Source: Planctomycetota bacterium (lineage in GTDB: Bacteria > Planctomycetota > Planctomycetia > Gemmatales > Gemmataceae). Taken from it: DNA of 64,000 bases. Positions 41,794 through 50,951 of this stretch are shown piece by piece. The position numbers were made by a program, and so were the translations under genes. Position 1 is the first letter of the stretch; each line of letters begins with the position of its first letter. Where the stretch lies: contig JACPPF010000178.1 in the NCBI GenBank assembly GCA_016191165.1, forward strand, positions 1-64,000, given 5' to 3'. The notes beneath the pieces were generated by a model that ran no database searches, was not told the origin of the DNA, and saw only the letters and a list, made by a program, of their open reading frames with translations.

Positions 41794-43962
41794 TCACCCC
41801 CCTCGCGCCAGGGCCATGCGGCGGGTCATCCAGACTTCCATGCACAACAACCCGAGCACCGCGGTCAATAACAGCCACCAGAGCTCCTCGCTCCGTTCGT
41901 CGTCACCGATGATCGACGCCAGGGCTGATTCCTCGTCCAACCAGGCGATCGGCAACCGATCGCGAACCTTGCGCAGGTCAAACTCGGTACAGGGTGTCAA
42001 ATCCGACTCACGCAAATCCGGCGCGACCACGAATGGCCAGGCAGCGCCATCGGATGCGCGAACCCAATAAACTCCCACGGCGCCTGTGTTGGCATGGGTC
42101 CAGGGCCAGGCCTTGACCTCCAGGGTCAGATTGTCCTCCGGCGTCTTGATCTTCAACTGGCGGGTCGCCGCGTCGGCAAGTTGCAGCCGGATCGGTTCGC
42201 CCCGGCGCAGCATCGCCCGCGTTTCCCCGGCGCCGGCGAGGTAATGGATCAATTCATTGACCAGAACGGGAAACTCCGCGCCGCCTGGAAACGTCGAACC
42301 CCAGCGGCGATCCAGCGGCACGGTACAAAGCATCACGCGCCCCTTCTTGTAGGGCATCTCGATCAGGAATGGATCGCCATTGGCAAAGCGCGCGATTGGA
42401 ACAGAGTGAGATTGCCGCGCGATTTGAACCTGCCACCATTTCTCGAAACGAACGGACTTCATTCCCGCCTCCGGCCCCGTGCGAAACAGCTCCAGGGCCG
42501 GATGCTGAAACGAGCGCACGTCCGGCAGCGTGCCATCGGCGGCTGTGTCCACTTCAAGGAGCTGAGCGGGAAGCCAGCCCTTGCCGTCGCGATGAAGTTG
42601 GTGGTTGTAGAACGCCCGCGTCTGCCTCATGCGCTCGCCGAGTGCGATCAGCACGGCGCCGCCCTCCGCGAGAAAACGCTCGATCGCTTCGTTCTGCGCT
42701 GGCTCCAGGCGGGGCACATCCGCCAACACGAGGACGCTGGTCGCGCCTGGCGCGGTCAAGTTCTTTTGAAACTTCTCCACGCCGACCGCCGGCGCCGACA
42801 GCGCTCGTTGCAAGAAAAACGTGCTGCTGTCAGGGCCAAGCTTCCGGTCGCCATCGACGAGCAGGACGCGCAGATCTTTGACCACTTCAACGACGGCATG
42901 TTGCTCATTGTCGGCGGCGAGCACATCTGGGGCTTCGGATTGAAGAATGAACGAAACGACGTGCCGGCCCTCCCTGGCAAAACGCAACGCATGGTTCAGC
43001 GGAATCTGTCCAGTTTTCAAGTCGGCCTTGTCGGGCAACACAAATTCGTGAACGGCCTTGCCGTCAAGCGCCAGCGTCACCTTGCCCGGTCGGGCGTACT
43101 TGTCGAACCCATCCACCCGTACCGCGCTGCGCAGCGTGATTTCCTGCCCCACCTTGACGACATTGCGCGACGCGACGACGGGCGCCATCGAAAAATTCGG
43201 GACACGCTTCGGCAACGCGCCGCCGACGCCGATCAGCCGCACCGACGGTACGGCGTCGCCTGCCTGCCGTGCTGTCGCAGCGTCCGCGCGCCATTGCTGG
43301 CCAAGCATCTCGAGCGTCGCCAGGGTGGGCGGATCGGCGAATCCGAACAATTGCTTATCAGTGAATACGATTATTTCTTTCCTGGCCGCCCGGCTGCGCG
43401 ATTGCAAAAAAGTCCACGCCTCGGCCAGCGCCGCCGGAAGATCGGGGTTGCCTCGCGCCGTGGGAAGCTGGTCCAGCTTCGCCTGCACTTCGTCGCGATC
43501 ACTGGAGAATTCCTGGTGCCCTCGCAGGGGCGGCTGGCGAGCGATCACGATGGCAAAGCGGTCTCCCGGCGCGGCTTGCCCGACAATATTTTTCGCCGCG
43601 CGCACGGCCTCCGACCACGGCGAAGCCCGGGCGCCGATGCGGGCGTCCATGCTAAAGGATCCGTCGAGCACCAACACGACATCGCGCGTCGAACGGTCCT
43701 GGAGACCGCCGAGCAAACCGCTGGTCGAGATCGGGGTCGCCAGCGCCAGCACGATCAGGGCGATCATCCCCAGACGCATGAGCAGCAGCAGGATTTCGTC
43801 CAGCCAGCGCCGGCGCTGGATCGAAATGCTCTCGGGCAAAAATTGCATCGCGCCCCAATCGATGACCTCAAACCGCCGTCGCTTCAGAAAATGCAACACG
43901 AGCGGCACCGCCAGCGCGAGCAGGCCAAACAGGATCACCGGGTTGTCGATGCGAAAGTTCAT
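41794..43962 (-). CDS. BatA-type aerotolerance/VWA membrane protein
   Basis: A 722-residue protein. It begins with the BatA N-terminal domain (MNFRIDNPVILFGLLALAVPLVLHFLKRRR) and a second membrane segment (LLLLMRLGMIALIVLALATP). The VWA fold follows, with DVVLVLDGSFSMDAR for metal binding and IIVFTDKQLFGF. A DUF4159/GATase-like region (VLIALGERM, GRVMLCTVPLDRRWG) and a C-terminal membrane segment close it. The metal motif D-x-S-x-S appears as DGSFS, with G at the second position. Part of the moxR-DUF58-batA-vwa operon. Confidence 0.87.
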   Translation of the reverse strand: MNFRIDNPVILFGLLALAVPLVLHFLKRRRFEVIDWGAMQFLPESISIQRRRWLDEILLLLMRLGMIALIVLALATPISTSGLLGGLQDRSTRDVVLVLDGSFSMDARIGARASPWSEAVRAAKNIVGQAAPGDRFAIVIARQPPLRGHQEFSSDRDEVQAKLDQLPTARGNPDLPAALAEAWTFLQSRSRAARKEIIVFTDKQLFGFADPPTLATLEMLGQQWRADAATARQAGDAVPSVRLIGVGGALPKRVPNFSMAPVVASRNVVKVGQEITLRSAVRVDGFDKYARPGKVTLALDGKAVHEFVLPDKADLKTGQIPLNHALRFAREGRHVVSFILQSEAPDVLAADNEQHAVVEVVKDLRVLLVDGDRKLGPDSSTFFLQRALSAPAVGVEKFQKNLTAPGATSVLVLADVPRLEPAQNEAIERFLAEGGAVLIALGERMRQTRAFYNHQLHRDGKGWLPAQLLEVDTAADGTLPDVRSFQHPALELFRTGPEAGMKSVRFEKWWQVQIARQSHSVPIARFANGDPFLIEMPYKKGRVMLCTVPLDRRWGSTFPGGAEFPVLVNELIHYLAGAGETRAMLRRGEPIRLQLADAATRQLKIKTPEDNLTLEVKAWPWTHANTGAVGVYWVRASDGAAWPFVVAPDLRESDLTPCTEFDLRKVRDRLPIAWLDEESALASIIGDDERSEELWWLLLTAVLGLLCMEVWMTRRMALARGG

Positions 43963-44028
43963 GTTCTGGCCGCTTGCGGCTTAGCGTTCGCCTGGCGTCA
44001 CGCGAGCACATCCCGTTTCCTGTCGAGG

Positions 44029-44940
44029 TCAAAACCGCCGCGCCTGGCGTTTCATCAGATACGCCCCCAGGGCGCGATCGATGGGCGTGTCGGTTCTCAC
44101 TAAATGATAGTCGATTTGCAAATTCGATGCCTGGACGCGCAGGGTTTGGCGAAACTCGTCGAAGTTCTTGAGGTACGCCGCGCGCACCGCGACCGGATCG
44201 ACCAGCCGCAGTTGACTGAGGAATTCGAGATGGCGGAACTGGGTGCGCTGGGTGAACGGGAACTCAATCTCCTCCGGCGCCAGGATGTGGAAAAGCAGGA
44301 TTTCGTGCCGGCGATGGCGCAAATGGCGCAGGGCGTGAATCAGGTGACTCACCTGGTCGAAGCAATCGGAGAAGATCAGCAACATGCCGCGCGCGCGAAT
44401 TTGGCCCGCCAGCCGATCCCAGATGGGCGCGAGGTTGGTTTCGCCGCCGGGCACGGTCTTTTCCAGCGTGTGCAGGATTTGCATGAGCTGTTTGGATGTC
44501 GAGCGCGGCGGCAGCAGCGCGCGCATCTGGTGATCGTGAACGGCCAGGCCGACCGAATCGCGTTGATGCAGCATCAAATACGCCAGCGACGCGGCCAGGT
44601 ACTGGGCATACTGGAATTTGCTGATGCCGCCCCGCGGGTTCGCGCCGCGGTACGCCATGCTGCCCGACGCATCGACGAGCAGGTGCGCGTGCAGGTTGGT
44701 TTCTTCCTCGTGCTCCTTGATGTAGTAGCGATCGGTCTTGCCGTAGACGCGCCAGTCGATGTGGCGAATCTCGTCCCCGGGATAATACTGGCGATGCTCG
44801 GCAAATTCGACGCTGAACCCCTTGTAGGGACTTTTATGCACGCCGCTCAGGAACCCCTCGACGACGTTGCGCGCGATCAGGCTGAGCCGGCCGTACTTGG
44901 CGAGCGTGGTGGGGTCGAATGCTGACGCGGCGGCGGACAT
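44029..44940 (-). CDS. DUF58 domain protein
   Basis: A 303-residue soluble protein of the DUF58 family, which has a VWA-like fold. Diagnostic are GVHKSPYKGFSVEFAEHRQYYPGDEIRHIDWRVYGKTD and HLLVDASGSMAY (MIDAS-like). DUF58 proteins act with MoxR ATPases as likely chaperones for VWA partners. ATG 44940 was preferred to a longer frame reaching into the moxR gene, because the family starts here. The two genes are separated by 68 bases that include a TTGCGTTTAGCG inverted repeat. Confidence 0.9.
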   Translation of the reverse strand: MSAAASAFDPTTLAKYGRLSLIARNVVEGFLSGVHKSPYKGFSVEFAEHRQYYPGDEIRHIDWRVYGKTDRYYIKEHEEETNLHAHLLVDASGSMAYRGANPRGGISKFQYAQYLAASLAYLMLHQRDSVGLAVHDHQMRALLPPRSTSKQLMQILHTLEKTVPGGETNLAPIWDRLAGQIRARGMLLIFSDCFDQVSHLIHALRHLRHRRHEILLFHILAPEEIEFPFTQRTQFRHLEFLSQLRLVDPVAVRAAYLKNFDEFRQTLRVQASNLQIDYHLVRTDTPIDRALGAYLMKRQARRF

Positions 44941-45008
44941 CGGTTTGCCCTGAATTGCTTTGCGTTTAGCGCGTCCATGGCGCCGGGCGAGCGCGAAACG
45001 CGAAGCGG

Positions 45009-46031
45009 TTATGCGATACGCGCCGCTGCCGTCTCTTGCGGCAGCGGAATCTCCTTCAGCAGCCGGTCGATGATGTGATCCGTCGTGATGCCCTCGGCGT
45101 CGGCGTGAAACGTGGTGATGAGCCGATGCCGCAGGACGGGGTAGGCGATTTCGCGTATGTCGTGCGTGGACACGTGCAGGCGGCCTTGCAGTAGCGCGCG
45201 GGCCTTGCCGGCCAGGATCAGATACTGGCTGGCGCGCGGGCCGGCGCCCCACGAGACCAGTTCAGGCAAGAACTTCGGCGTTCCAGGCTCCTTCGGGCGG
45301 GTGGCGCGCACCAGATCGGCGGCATACTGAAACACATGCTCCGCGACGATCACCTGCCGGACCAGATCCTGCAAGGCCAGAATCTTCTGCGCTGTCAACA
45401 CCCGCGAGACCGCCGGCTGCTTCCCCGCCGTTGTTTGCCGCATGATCGCCAGCTCCTCCGACCGGGTCGGATAGGTGACTGCGATCTGAAACATGAACCG
45501 ATCAAGCTGCGCCTCCGGCAGCGGATACGTCCCCTCCTGCTCGATCGGATTCTGTGTCGCAAGCACAAAGAACGGCGGCGGCAAGGGATATGTCTGCCCG
45601 CCCGCCGTGACGTGGTACTCCTGCATTGCCTCCAAAAGGGCCGCCTGGGTCTTGGGGGGCGTACGGTTGATCTCGTCCGCCAGAATCATGTTCGCAAACA
45701 ACGGCCCGGGCAGGAACACGAATTTTCTCTGATGCGTGGCCGGGTCGTCTTGAAGGATGTCGGTCCCCGTGATGTCCGCGGGCATCAGATCGGGCGTGAA
45801 CTGGATGCGCTTGAACGACAGGTCGAGAATCTTGGCCAGCGTGCTCACCAGCAGGGTCTTCGCCAGGCCCGGCACTCCGACCAGCAGGCAGTGCCCACGG
45901 CTGAACAGGCCGATCAAGAGTTGCTCGATGACCTTGTCCTGCCCCACGATGACCTTGCCGAGTTGCTCGGTGAGCGTGCGGAAGCTGTCGCGCAGTTCCG
46001 CGATCATCATTTCTTCAGCGGAGGTCGGCAT
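45009..46031 (-). CDS. moxR: MoxR-family AAA+ ATPase
   Basis: A 340-residue ATPase. Walker A is GVPGLAKT (52-59) and Walker B is [16 protein letters not shown]. Sensor 1 is [24 protein letters not shown], and the lid contains [16 protein letters not shown] with arginine finger and sensor 2. MoxR proteins are chaperone-like ATPases that activate VWA proteins. It heads the operon with DUF58, two VWA proteins and a membrane protein. The promoter is probably in the 211 bases shared with the divergent esterase. Confidence 0.95.
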   Translation of the reverse strand: MPTSAEEMMIAELRDSFRTLTEQLGKVIVGQDKVIEQLLIGLFSRGHCLLVGVPGLAKTLLVSTLAKILDLSFKRIQFTPDLMPADITGTDILQDDPATHQRKFVFLPGPLFANMILADEINRTPPKTQAALLEAMQEYHVTAGGQTYPLPPPFFVLATQNPIEQEGTYPLPEAQLDRFMFQIAVTYPTRSEELAIMRQTTAGKQPAVSRVLTAQKILALQDLVRQVIVAEHVFQYAADLVRATRPKEPGTPKFLPELVSWGAGPRASQYLILAGKARALLQGRLHVSTHDIREIAYPVLRHRLITTFHADAEGITTDHIIDRLLKEIPLPQETAAARIA

Positions 46032-46242
46032 AGGGTAACTCGCGTCGGCGAGCCGGGAGCGTCAGCGACCGGAGTATGCGCAGGTGGGGTGCGTACGGTC
46101 ATCTTGCATTAAAATATGAAATCGGGTCCAATAAGACATCCGGGGTATCGACGAACAGGCTGAAACATCGACGAATTTCCCCGGTATTACCATAGTACAA
46201 CTCACGGCGAGCAAGCTCGCCAGCTTAATGAAGAAGGTTGTC

Positions 46243-47148
46243 ATGCAATTCGCACTTTTCCTGATCGCGGCATTCAACCTTGGGCAAGCCGAGCCGCTCG
46301 CCGCTGGGGATCATTTGCGCCATCTGACCGTGGACAAGGTCAAACGCCGGCACTGGATTCACGTCCCGCCCACGTACGACGCCAAGAAACCTTATCCCGT
46401 CGTGCTTGCCCTGCATGGCGCCATGATGGACGGCAAGCTCATGGAAGCGTTCACCGGCCTCAGCAAGTCGGCGGACGCGCATGGCTTCATCGTCGTCTAT
46501 CCGAACGGCACCGGGCCGGGGGGACTCCTGCTCACCTGGAACGCTGGCCAATTTCCGGGCGAAAAAAACAACAAAAGCGACGACGTCAAATACCTCGGCA
46601 AGGTGCTCGACGATGTCGAAGGCGTGTTCAAGGTGGACAAGAAGCGCGTCTACGTCACCGGGCTTTCCAACGGCGCGATGATGTCCTATCGGCTTGCCTC
46701 GGAAATCTCTGAACGCTTCGCCGCCATCGCTCCCGTCGCCGGCACGCTTGCCCTCGACAAGTTCGCCCCAAAGCGGGCGGTGCCTATCATCCATTTTCAC
46801 GGCACCAACGACACTCTCGTGCCGTTTCAGAGCGCCAACAAAAAAGGACTCACGATCGGCTTCGTGCGTTTCCGCTCGGTCCCGGACACGATCAAGATTT
46901 GCCTCGACGCCTACGGGTGCAGTGACAAGGCAATTGAGACCGAGATCGCGATGAAGACCGACAAGCTCCGGGTATTGCGCAAGGATTATAATGGCGGCAA
47001 AGCGGACGTGGTGCTTTACACAATCGAAGGCGGCGGCCACACCTGGCCCGGCTCCACGCTCGCGCCAGCGTTCCTCGGGCTGTCCACGCGGAATGTGTCC
47101 GCCAATGACGCGATGTGGGAGTTCTTCAAAAAACACCGTTTGAAATGA
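46243..47148 (+). CDS. PHB-depolymerase-like secreted esterase (CE1 type)
   Basis: A 301-residue exported protein. The signal peptide covers about 1-16. The alpha/beta hydrolase core has VVLALHGA (oxyanion), nucleophile Ser142 in TGLSNGAMMSYRLA, and the late His in EGGGHTWPGS. The LSNGAM box and the GGGHTWPG box are typical of LpqC/PHB-depolymerase and feruloyl-esterase families (carbohydrate esterase 1). It probably cleaves polyester or feruloyl-sugar esters outside the cytosol. ATG 46243 is preferred to 46228 because AAGAAGG stands in front of it. Confidence 0.88.
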   Translation: MQFALFLIAAFNLGQAEPLAAGDHLRHLTVDKVKRRHWIHVPPTYDAKKPYPVVLALHGAMMDGKLMEAFTGLSKSADAHGFIVVYPNGTGPGGLLLTWNAGQFPGEKNNKSDDVKYLGKVLDDVEGVFKVDKKRVYVTGLSNGAMMSYRLASEISERFAAIAPVAGTLALDKFAPKRAVPIIHFHGTNDTLVPFQSANKKGLTIGFVRFRSVPDTIKICLDAYGCSDKAIETEIAMKTDKLRVLRKDYNGGKADVVLYTIEGGGHTWPGSTLAPAFLGLSTRNVSANDAMWEFFKKHRLK

Positions 47149-47157
47149 TTCCGCGAA

Positions 47158-47237
47158 GCCCAGGGGTGAGCGCAGCGAACCCTTGGGCTCCACCGCGCCC
47201 ATTTCCCGGAGTTCGCTGCGCTCACCCCTGGCTTGCC
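47158..47237. repeat. REP-like palindrome pair, copies 8 and 9
   Basis: Copy 8: AAG, CCCAGGGG (47159-47166), loop TGAGCGCAGCGAA, CCCTTGGG. Copy 9 is inverted (47208-47234), with the stem partly decayed (GCCAGGGG with CTCCGGG). It lies between the convergent esterase and carA genes. Confidence 0.85.
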
Positions 47238-47239
47238 CA

Positions 47240-48358
47240 TCATTCCATCATCTTCCGAAACTCCTCAAACAAATACGTGCTATCATGCGGCCCCGCGGAC
47301 GCTTCTGGGTGGTATTGCACGCTGAAAACCGGATAGCGCATGTGGCGCATGCCTTCGAGCGTGTTGTCGTTCAGGTTGATGTGCGTCACCTCAACGTCAG
47401 CGGGCAGCGTCGTGGGATCGACGGCGAAACCGTGGTTCTGCGTGGTGATCTCGACCTTGCCGGTTTTTTGATTGAGGACCGGTTGATTGGCGCCGCGATG
47501 CCCGAACTTTAACTTGAAGGTCTTGGCGCCGAACGCGAGGCCCAATAGTTGATGCCCCAGGCAGATGCCGAAGATGGGCTTCTTGCCGAGGAGTTGGCGG
47601 ATGGTGTCCACGGCATATCCGAGCGGTTCGGGATCGCCGGGCCCGTTGGAGACGAAGACGCCGTCGGGGTCCAGAGCAAGAATGTCCTTTGCACTGGTCG
47701 AGCCGGGGACGCCGGTCACCTCGCAACCCATCTCCACCAGGCAGCGTGGGATGTTCCACTTCATGCCGAAATCGAGCGCGACGACGCGGTGGGGCCTTTT
47801 GCTCCGCGTCAGCACCTGCGTGATGAACGGGCTATTGAAACCGTCCTTCCAGGCGGAGGCCTGCGGCGGCATGACGGTGCGGGCCAGGTCGCGTCCGACG
47901 ATGCTGGGACAATCAAGCGCCTTTCGCACGAGGGATTGGTCATTCAAATCGATGGTGGAAAGCACGCCGCGCATGGCGCCGCGCACGCGGATGCGCCGCA
48001 CCAGGGCGCGGGTGTCGATGCCTTCCAGCCCGAGGATGCCGTGCTCCGCGAGGTAGCCGTCGAGTGTTTGGTGGGAGCGAAAATTGCTGGGGATGCGGGT
48101 GCATTCGCGGACGATGAAGCCATCGACCTGGGGCAACTTCGACTCGCGATCCTCGTCGTTGATCCCGTAGTTGCCGATGAGCGGATAGGTCATGGTTACG
48201 ATTTGTCCCGTATAGGATGGATCGGTAAGAACTTCCTGGTATCCGGTCATGCTGGTGTTGAAGACGACCTCGCCGGAGGTTTCGCCTTGGGCGCCGAAGC
48301 CGCGTCCGCTGAAAACGGTCCCGTCTTCGAGCGCGAGCTTTGCGGGGATGCTGGCCAT
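47240..48358 (-). CDS. carA: Carbamoyl-phosphate synthase small subunit
   Basis: A 372-residue glutaminase subunit which hydrolyses glutamine and channels ammonia to CarB for pyrimidine and arginine synthesis. The first half is the CarA-specific domain (VVFNTSMTGYQEVLTDPSY). The GATase I part has Cys266 in FGICLGHQLLGLAFG and the His350-x-Glu352 pair in QYHPEASAGP. No carB is adjacent. It is preceded, 51 bases upstream on the same strand, by an ABC permease gene, so it may be transcribed with that importer. Confidence 0.96.
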   Translation of the reverse strand: MASIPAKLALEDGTVFSGRGFGAQGETSGEVVFNTSMTGYQEVLTDPSYTGQIVTMTYPLIGNYGINDEDRESKLPQVDGFIVRECTRIPSNFRSHQTLDGYLAEHGILGLEGIDTRALVRRIRVRGAMRGVLSTIDLNDQSLVRKALDCPSIVGRDLARTVMPPQASAWKDGFNSPFITQVLTRSKRPHRVVALDFGMKWNIPRCLVEMGCEVTGVPGSTSAKDILALDPDGVFVSNGPGDPEPLGYAVDTIRQLLGKKPIFGICLGHQLLGLAFGAKTFKLKFGHRGANQPVLNQKTGKVEITTQNHGFAVDPTTLPADVEVTHINLNDNTLEGMRHMRYPVFSVQYHPEASAGPHDSTYLFEEFRKMME

Positions 48359-48409
48359 CGATGGTCCTCGCCGGGGTTGTTTTACTCCATGATATGGAAC
48401 GCGATCCGT

Positions 48410-49396
48410 TTAGCCGCTCGCCCTGGGCGAGCGTGCATAACGAAAAAACAGCGCGCGCCAGCCGACACCGCGGCGCATCTGCTCATCGAAGATCACACAC
48501 AGAAGCAGCGCTCCGCCGACGACCGTGGGCTCCAGGGTGCTGGGGATTTCCCACATATTGGTCAAGTTCGGCAGCAAACGCATGATCGCCGTGCCGATGA
48601 GGATGCCCAGCGTCGAGCCTTCACCGCCGCGCAGACTGCAGCCGCCCAGCACGGCGCCGGCGATGGCGTACAGTTCCAGCGTTTCGCCCGTCTTGGGGGG
48701 TTCGACCGAGTTGTAATGGACGACATGCATGAGGGCGTAAATCGATGCGAACATCGAACAGAGGACATAGGCGAGGATCTTGTAGAAATTGGTGTTGATC
48801 CCGGAATAGGCCGCGGCACGCTCGTTGCTGCCGATGGCGTAGAAATACCGTCCGTGGACGGTCAGGTGCAGGAACACGCTGGCGAGGGCGAACAAGATCA
48901 GCAGGAACCAGAGATAGATCGGTATTTCCAGCACCGAGCCGCGGCAGAAATCGGTGATTGGCTTGACGTGGGTCACGATGAAAGGAACCTCGTCGTCCAT
49001 CACCCAGCGTGCGGCTCCGCGATAGAGAAACAGGCCGCACAAGGTGACGACGAATGCCTGAACGCGAAAGTAGGTAACCAGGAAACCATTGACGAAACCA
49101 ACCAAGGCTCCCAACATCATCACGAGCACAGCCGCCACGGGTATGGGTAAAGGATATTCCTCGTTCAGAACCAGCTTGCAAAAGACACAGGCGCACAGGC
49201 CGACGACGGACCCGATGGACAAATCCACGCCCCCGGCAATGATGAGCAATCCGGCGCCGAGGCACAAGATACCTTCCAGACCGATGCGTTGCCCTAGGTT
49301 TCGCCGATTGTCAGCCCAGCTGTCCGGATCCAGCGCGAGCAGGATCAGGCCATAAAGGGCAAGCATGAAGAGGAAGATGCCCAGGAGCTTTTTCAT
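48410..49396 (-). CDS. Sugar-type ABC transporter permease (RbsC-like)
   Basis: A 328-residue protein with about nine membrane segments. GGVDLSIGSVVGL and the loop LRGGEGSTLGILIG, which contacts the ATPase, are those of the ribose/xylose/AI-2 permease family (BPD_transp_2). It starts with an ATG overlapping the ATPase stop by four bases. Together with the upstream ATPase and solute-binding protein it makes a complete high-affinity importer. Substrate unknown but likely a monosaccharide or related polyol. Confidence 0.92.
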   Translation of the reverse strand: MKKLLGIFLFMLALYGLILLALDPDSWADNRRNLGQRIGLEGILCLGAGLLIIAGGVDLSIGSVVGLCACVFCKLVLNEEYPLPIPVAAVLVMMLGALVGFVNGFLVTYFRVQAFVVTLCGLFLYRGAARWVMDDEVPFIVTHVKPITDFCRGSVLEIPIYLWFLLILFALASVFLHLTVHGRYFYAIGSNERAAAYSGINTNFYKILAYVLCSMFASIYALMHVVHYNSVEPPKTGETLELYAIAGAVLGGCSLRGGEGSTLGILIGTAIMRLLPNLTNMWEIPSTLEPTVVGGALLLCVIFDEQMRRGVGWRALFFRYARSPRASG

Positions 49397-50928
49397 GTAC
49401 GGACGCCTCCGGTCGCCAGGTGCATGATCGCCTCCTCGGAGAGCGCCGCGCGCTCGAGTTCGCCGGCCACCGCGCCCTGGTGCATGACGAGAACCCGATC
49501 ACTCATGCCGAGAATCTCTTCGAGATCGCTGGAGATCATCAGCACGGCCGCGCCTTGCCGGGCCAGTTCATCCATCAGGGCGTAGATCTCGCTCTTGGCG
49601 CCGACGTCGATGCCGCGCGTCGGCTCGTCGAGGATCAACAGGCGCGGCGTCCGGCTGAGCCATTTCGCGAGGACTACCTTTTGCTGATTACCGCCGGAGA
49701 GGTTGCCAACGATCTGCGTCGTGCCCGGGGTGCGCACCCGGAAGCGATCGCACATAACCTGCGCGAGCCGGGCCTCCTGCCGGAAATGAACGAATCCGAA
49801 ACGGCTGACGTCCTGAAGCACCGCGATGCTGATGTTGTGCTTGACGTTGTCGTCCAGGATCAAGCCGTCGATGCGGCGATCTTCCGGAATGAGGAAGATG
49901 CCCGCGCGAATGGCGTCAGCCGGCCTTCCAAGCCGGATCGGTTTCCCATCGATCGCGATCGTCCCGGCAATCGACCGACGCACGCCAAACAAGGTTTCGG
50001 CCAGTTCCGTGCGACCTGAACCCATCAGGCCGGCCATGCCAACGATTTCCCCGGCGCGAATTGCAAACGAGATGCCCGGTTGCCGGGCGGACCAGCGGAG
50101 GCCCTGGACCTGGACGCGCGGCGCATCCACCTGGCCGGTTGCGCGGCCCGGCTCGCCAGAGGATGCTTCATGGCGCTGACGATGGAAAAATTGCTTCAAT
50201 TCGCGGCCCACCATCAGGTTGACGATGGCCTGATGGCAAATGTCGGCACGCGGCAGTTCGCCGGCGTTTCTCCCATCGCGCAGGACGACAACCCGATCCG
50301 CGATCTTCTCAACTTCCTTGAGGCGATGGGAGATGTACAGGATGCCGATACCGTCGTCCTTGAGTTCGCCAAGCACCGCGAAAAGGCGTTCCGTCTCACT
50401 TTCGGTGAGGCTGGATGTGGGTTCGTCGAGAATCAACACGCGTGACGACAGCGACAACGCCCGGGCGATTTCGACCAGTTGTTGCTGGCCAATGGACAGG
50501 TCGCGGACGAGGGCGCGCGTGTCGGTCGTTAGCCCGAGCCGGCGAGTGATCCGGGCCGAGTCGTCATGGATGCGGCGGCGGTCGATGAAGCCGAGGATAC
50601 CGCCCCAGGTTGGTTCGCGGCCCAGGTAGATATTGCCGGCGACATCGAGATGTCCCGCGAGATTGAGTTCCTGGTGGATCAGCACGATGCCAAGGTGCTC
50701 CGCTTCCTTGACACCACGGATCGAAACGGGACGGCCGTCCAGAGCGATCGTCCCGGCATCTGGCTGGTGGACCCCGGCGAGAATCTTCATGAGGGTGGAT
50801 TTGCCGGCTCCGTTCTCGCCGACCACCGCGAGGATTTCACCCGGAGCCAACTCAAGGTTGACCTTGGCAAGCGCTTGCACGCCGGGAAACGCCTTGGAGA
50901 CCCCGGTAACGGTAAGAAGAGGTGGCAT
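49393..50928 (-). CDS. Sugar-type ABC transporter ATP-binding protein, duplicated
   Basis: A 511-residue RbsA-like protein with two nucleotide-binding halves. The first half has GENGAGKST (37-45), LSIGQQQLVEIARAL and LILDEPTSSL. The second half has the degenerate Walker A (LMGSGRTELAE) and a complete LSGGNQQKVVLAKWL with LLILDEPTRGIDVG. This half-degenerate arrangement is normal for the family. It lies 23 bases downstream of the solute-binding protein and overlaps the permease by four bases. Confidence 0.95.
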   Translation of the reverse strand: MPPLLTVTGVSKAFPGVQALAKVNLELAPGEILAVVGENGAGKSTLMKILAGVHQPDAGTIALDGRPVSIRGVKEAEHLGIVLIHQELNLAGHLDVAGNIYLGREPTWGGILGFIDRRRIHDDSARITRRLGLTTDTRALVRDLSIGQQQLVEIARALSLSSRVLILDEPTSSLTESETERLFAVLGELKDDGIGILYISHRLKEVEKIADRVVVLRDGRNAGELPRADICHQAIVNLMVGRELKQFFHRQRHEASSGEPGRATGQVDAPRVQVQGLRWSARQPGISFAIRAGEIVGMAGLMGSGRTELAETLFGVRRSIAGTIAIDGKPIRLGRPADAIRAGIFLIPEDRRIDGLILDDNVKHNISIAVLQDVSRFGFVHFRQEARLAQVMCDRFRVRTPGTTQIVGNLSGGNQQKVVLAKWLSRTPRLLILDEPTRGIDVGAKSEIYALMDELARQGAAVLMISSDLEEILGMSDRVLVMHQGAVAGELERAALSEEAIMHLATGGVRT

Positions 50929-50951
50929 AAGTTCGTCGGTTCGTCGATTCG

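Noticed and set aside
42094-44103. Long open frame of 669 codons on the plus strand
   Set aside because: It is antisense to the BatA-type gene, has strange composition (many Arg, Gln, His) and no ribosome site. The minus-strand gene has clear domains, so this is a GC-rich shadow.
47549-49150. 533-codon plus-strand frame
   Set aside because: It covers carA and the permease in antisense; the sequence has no recognised motif.
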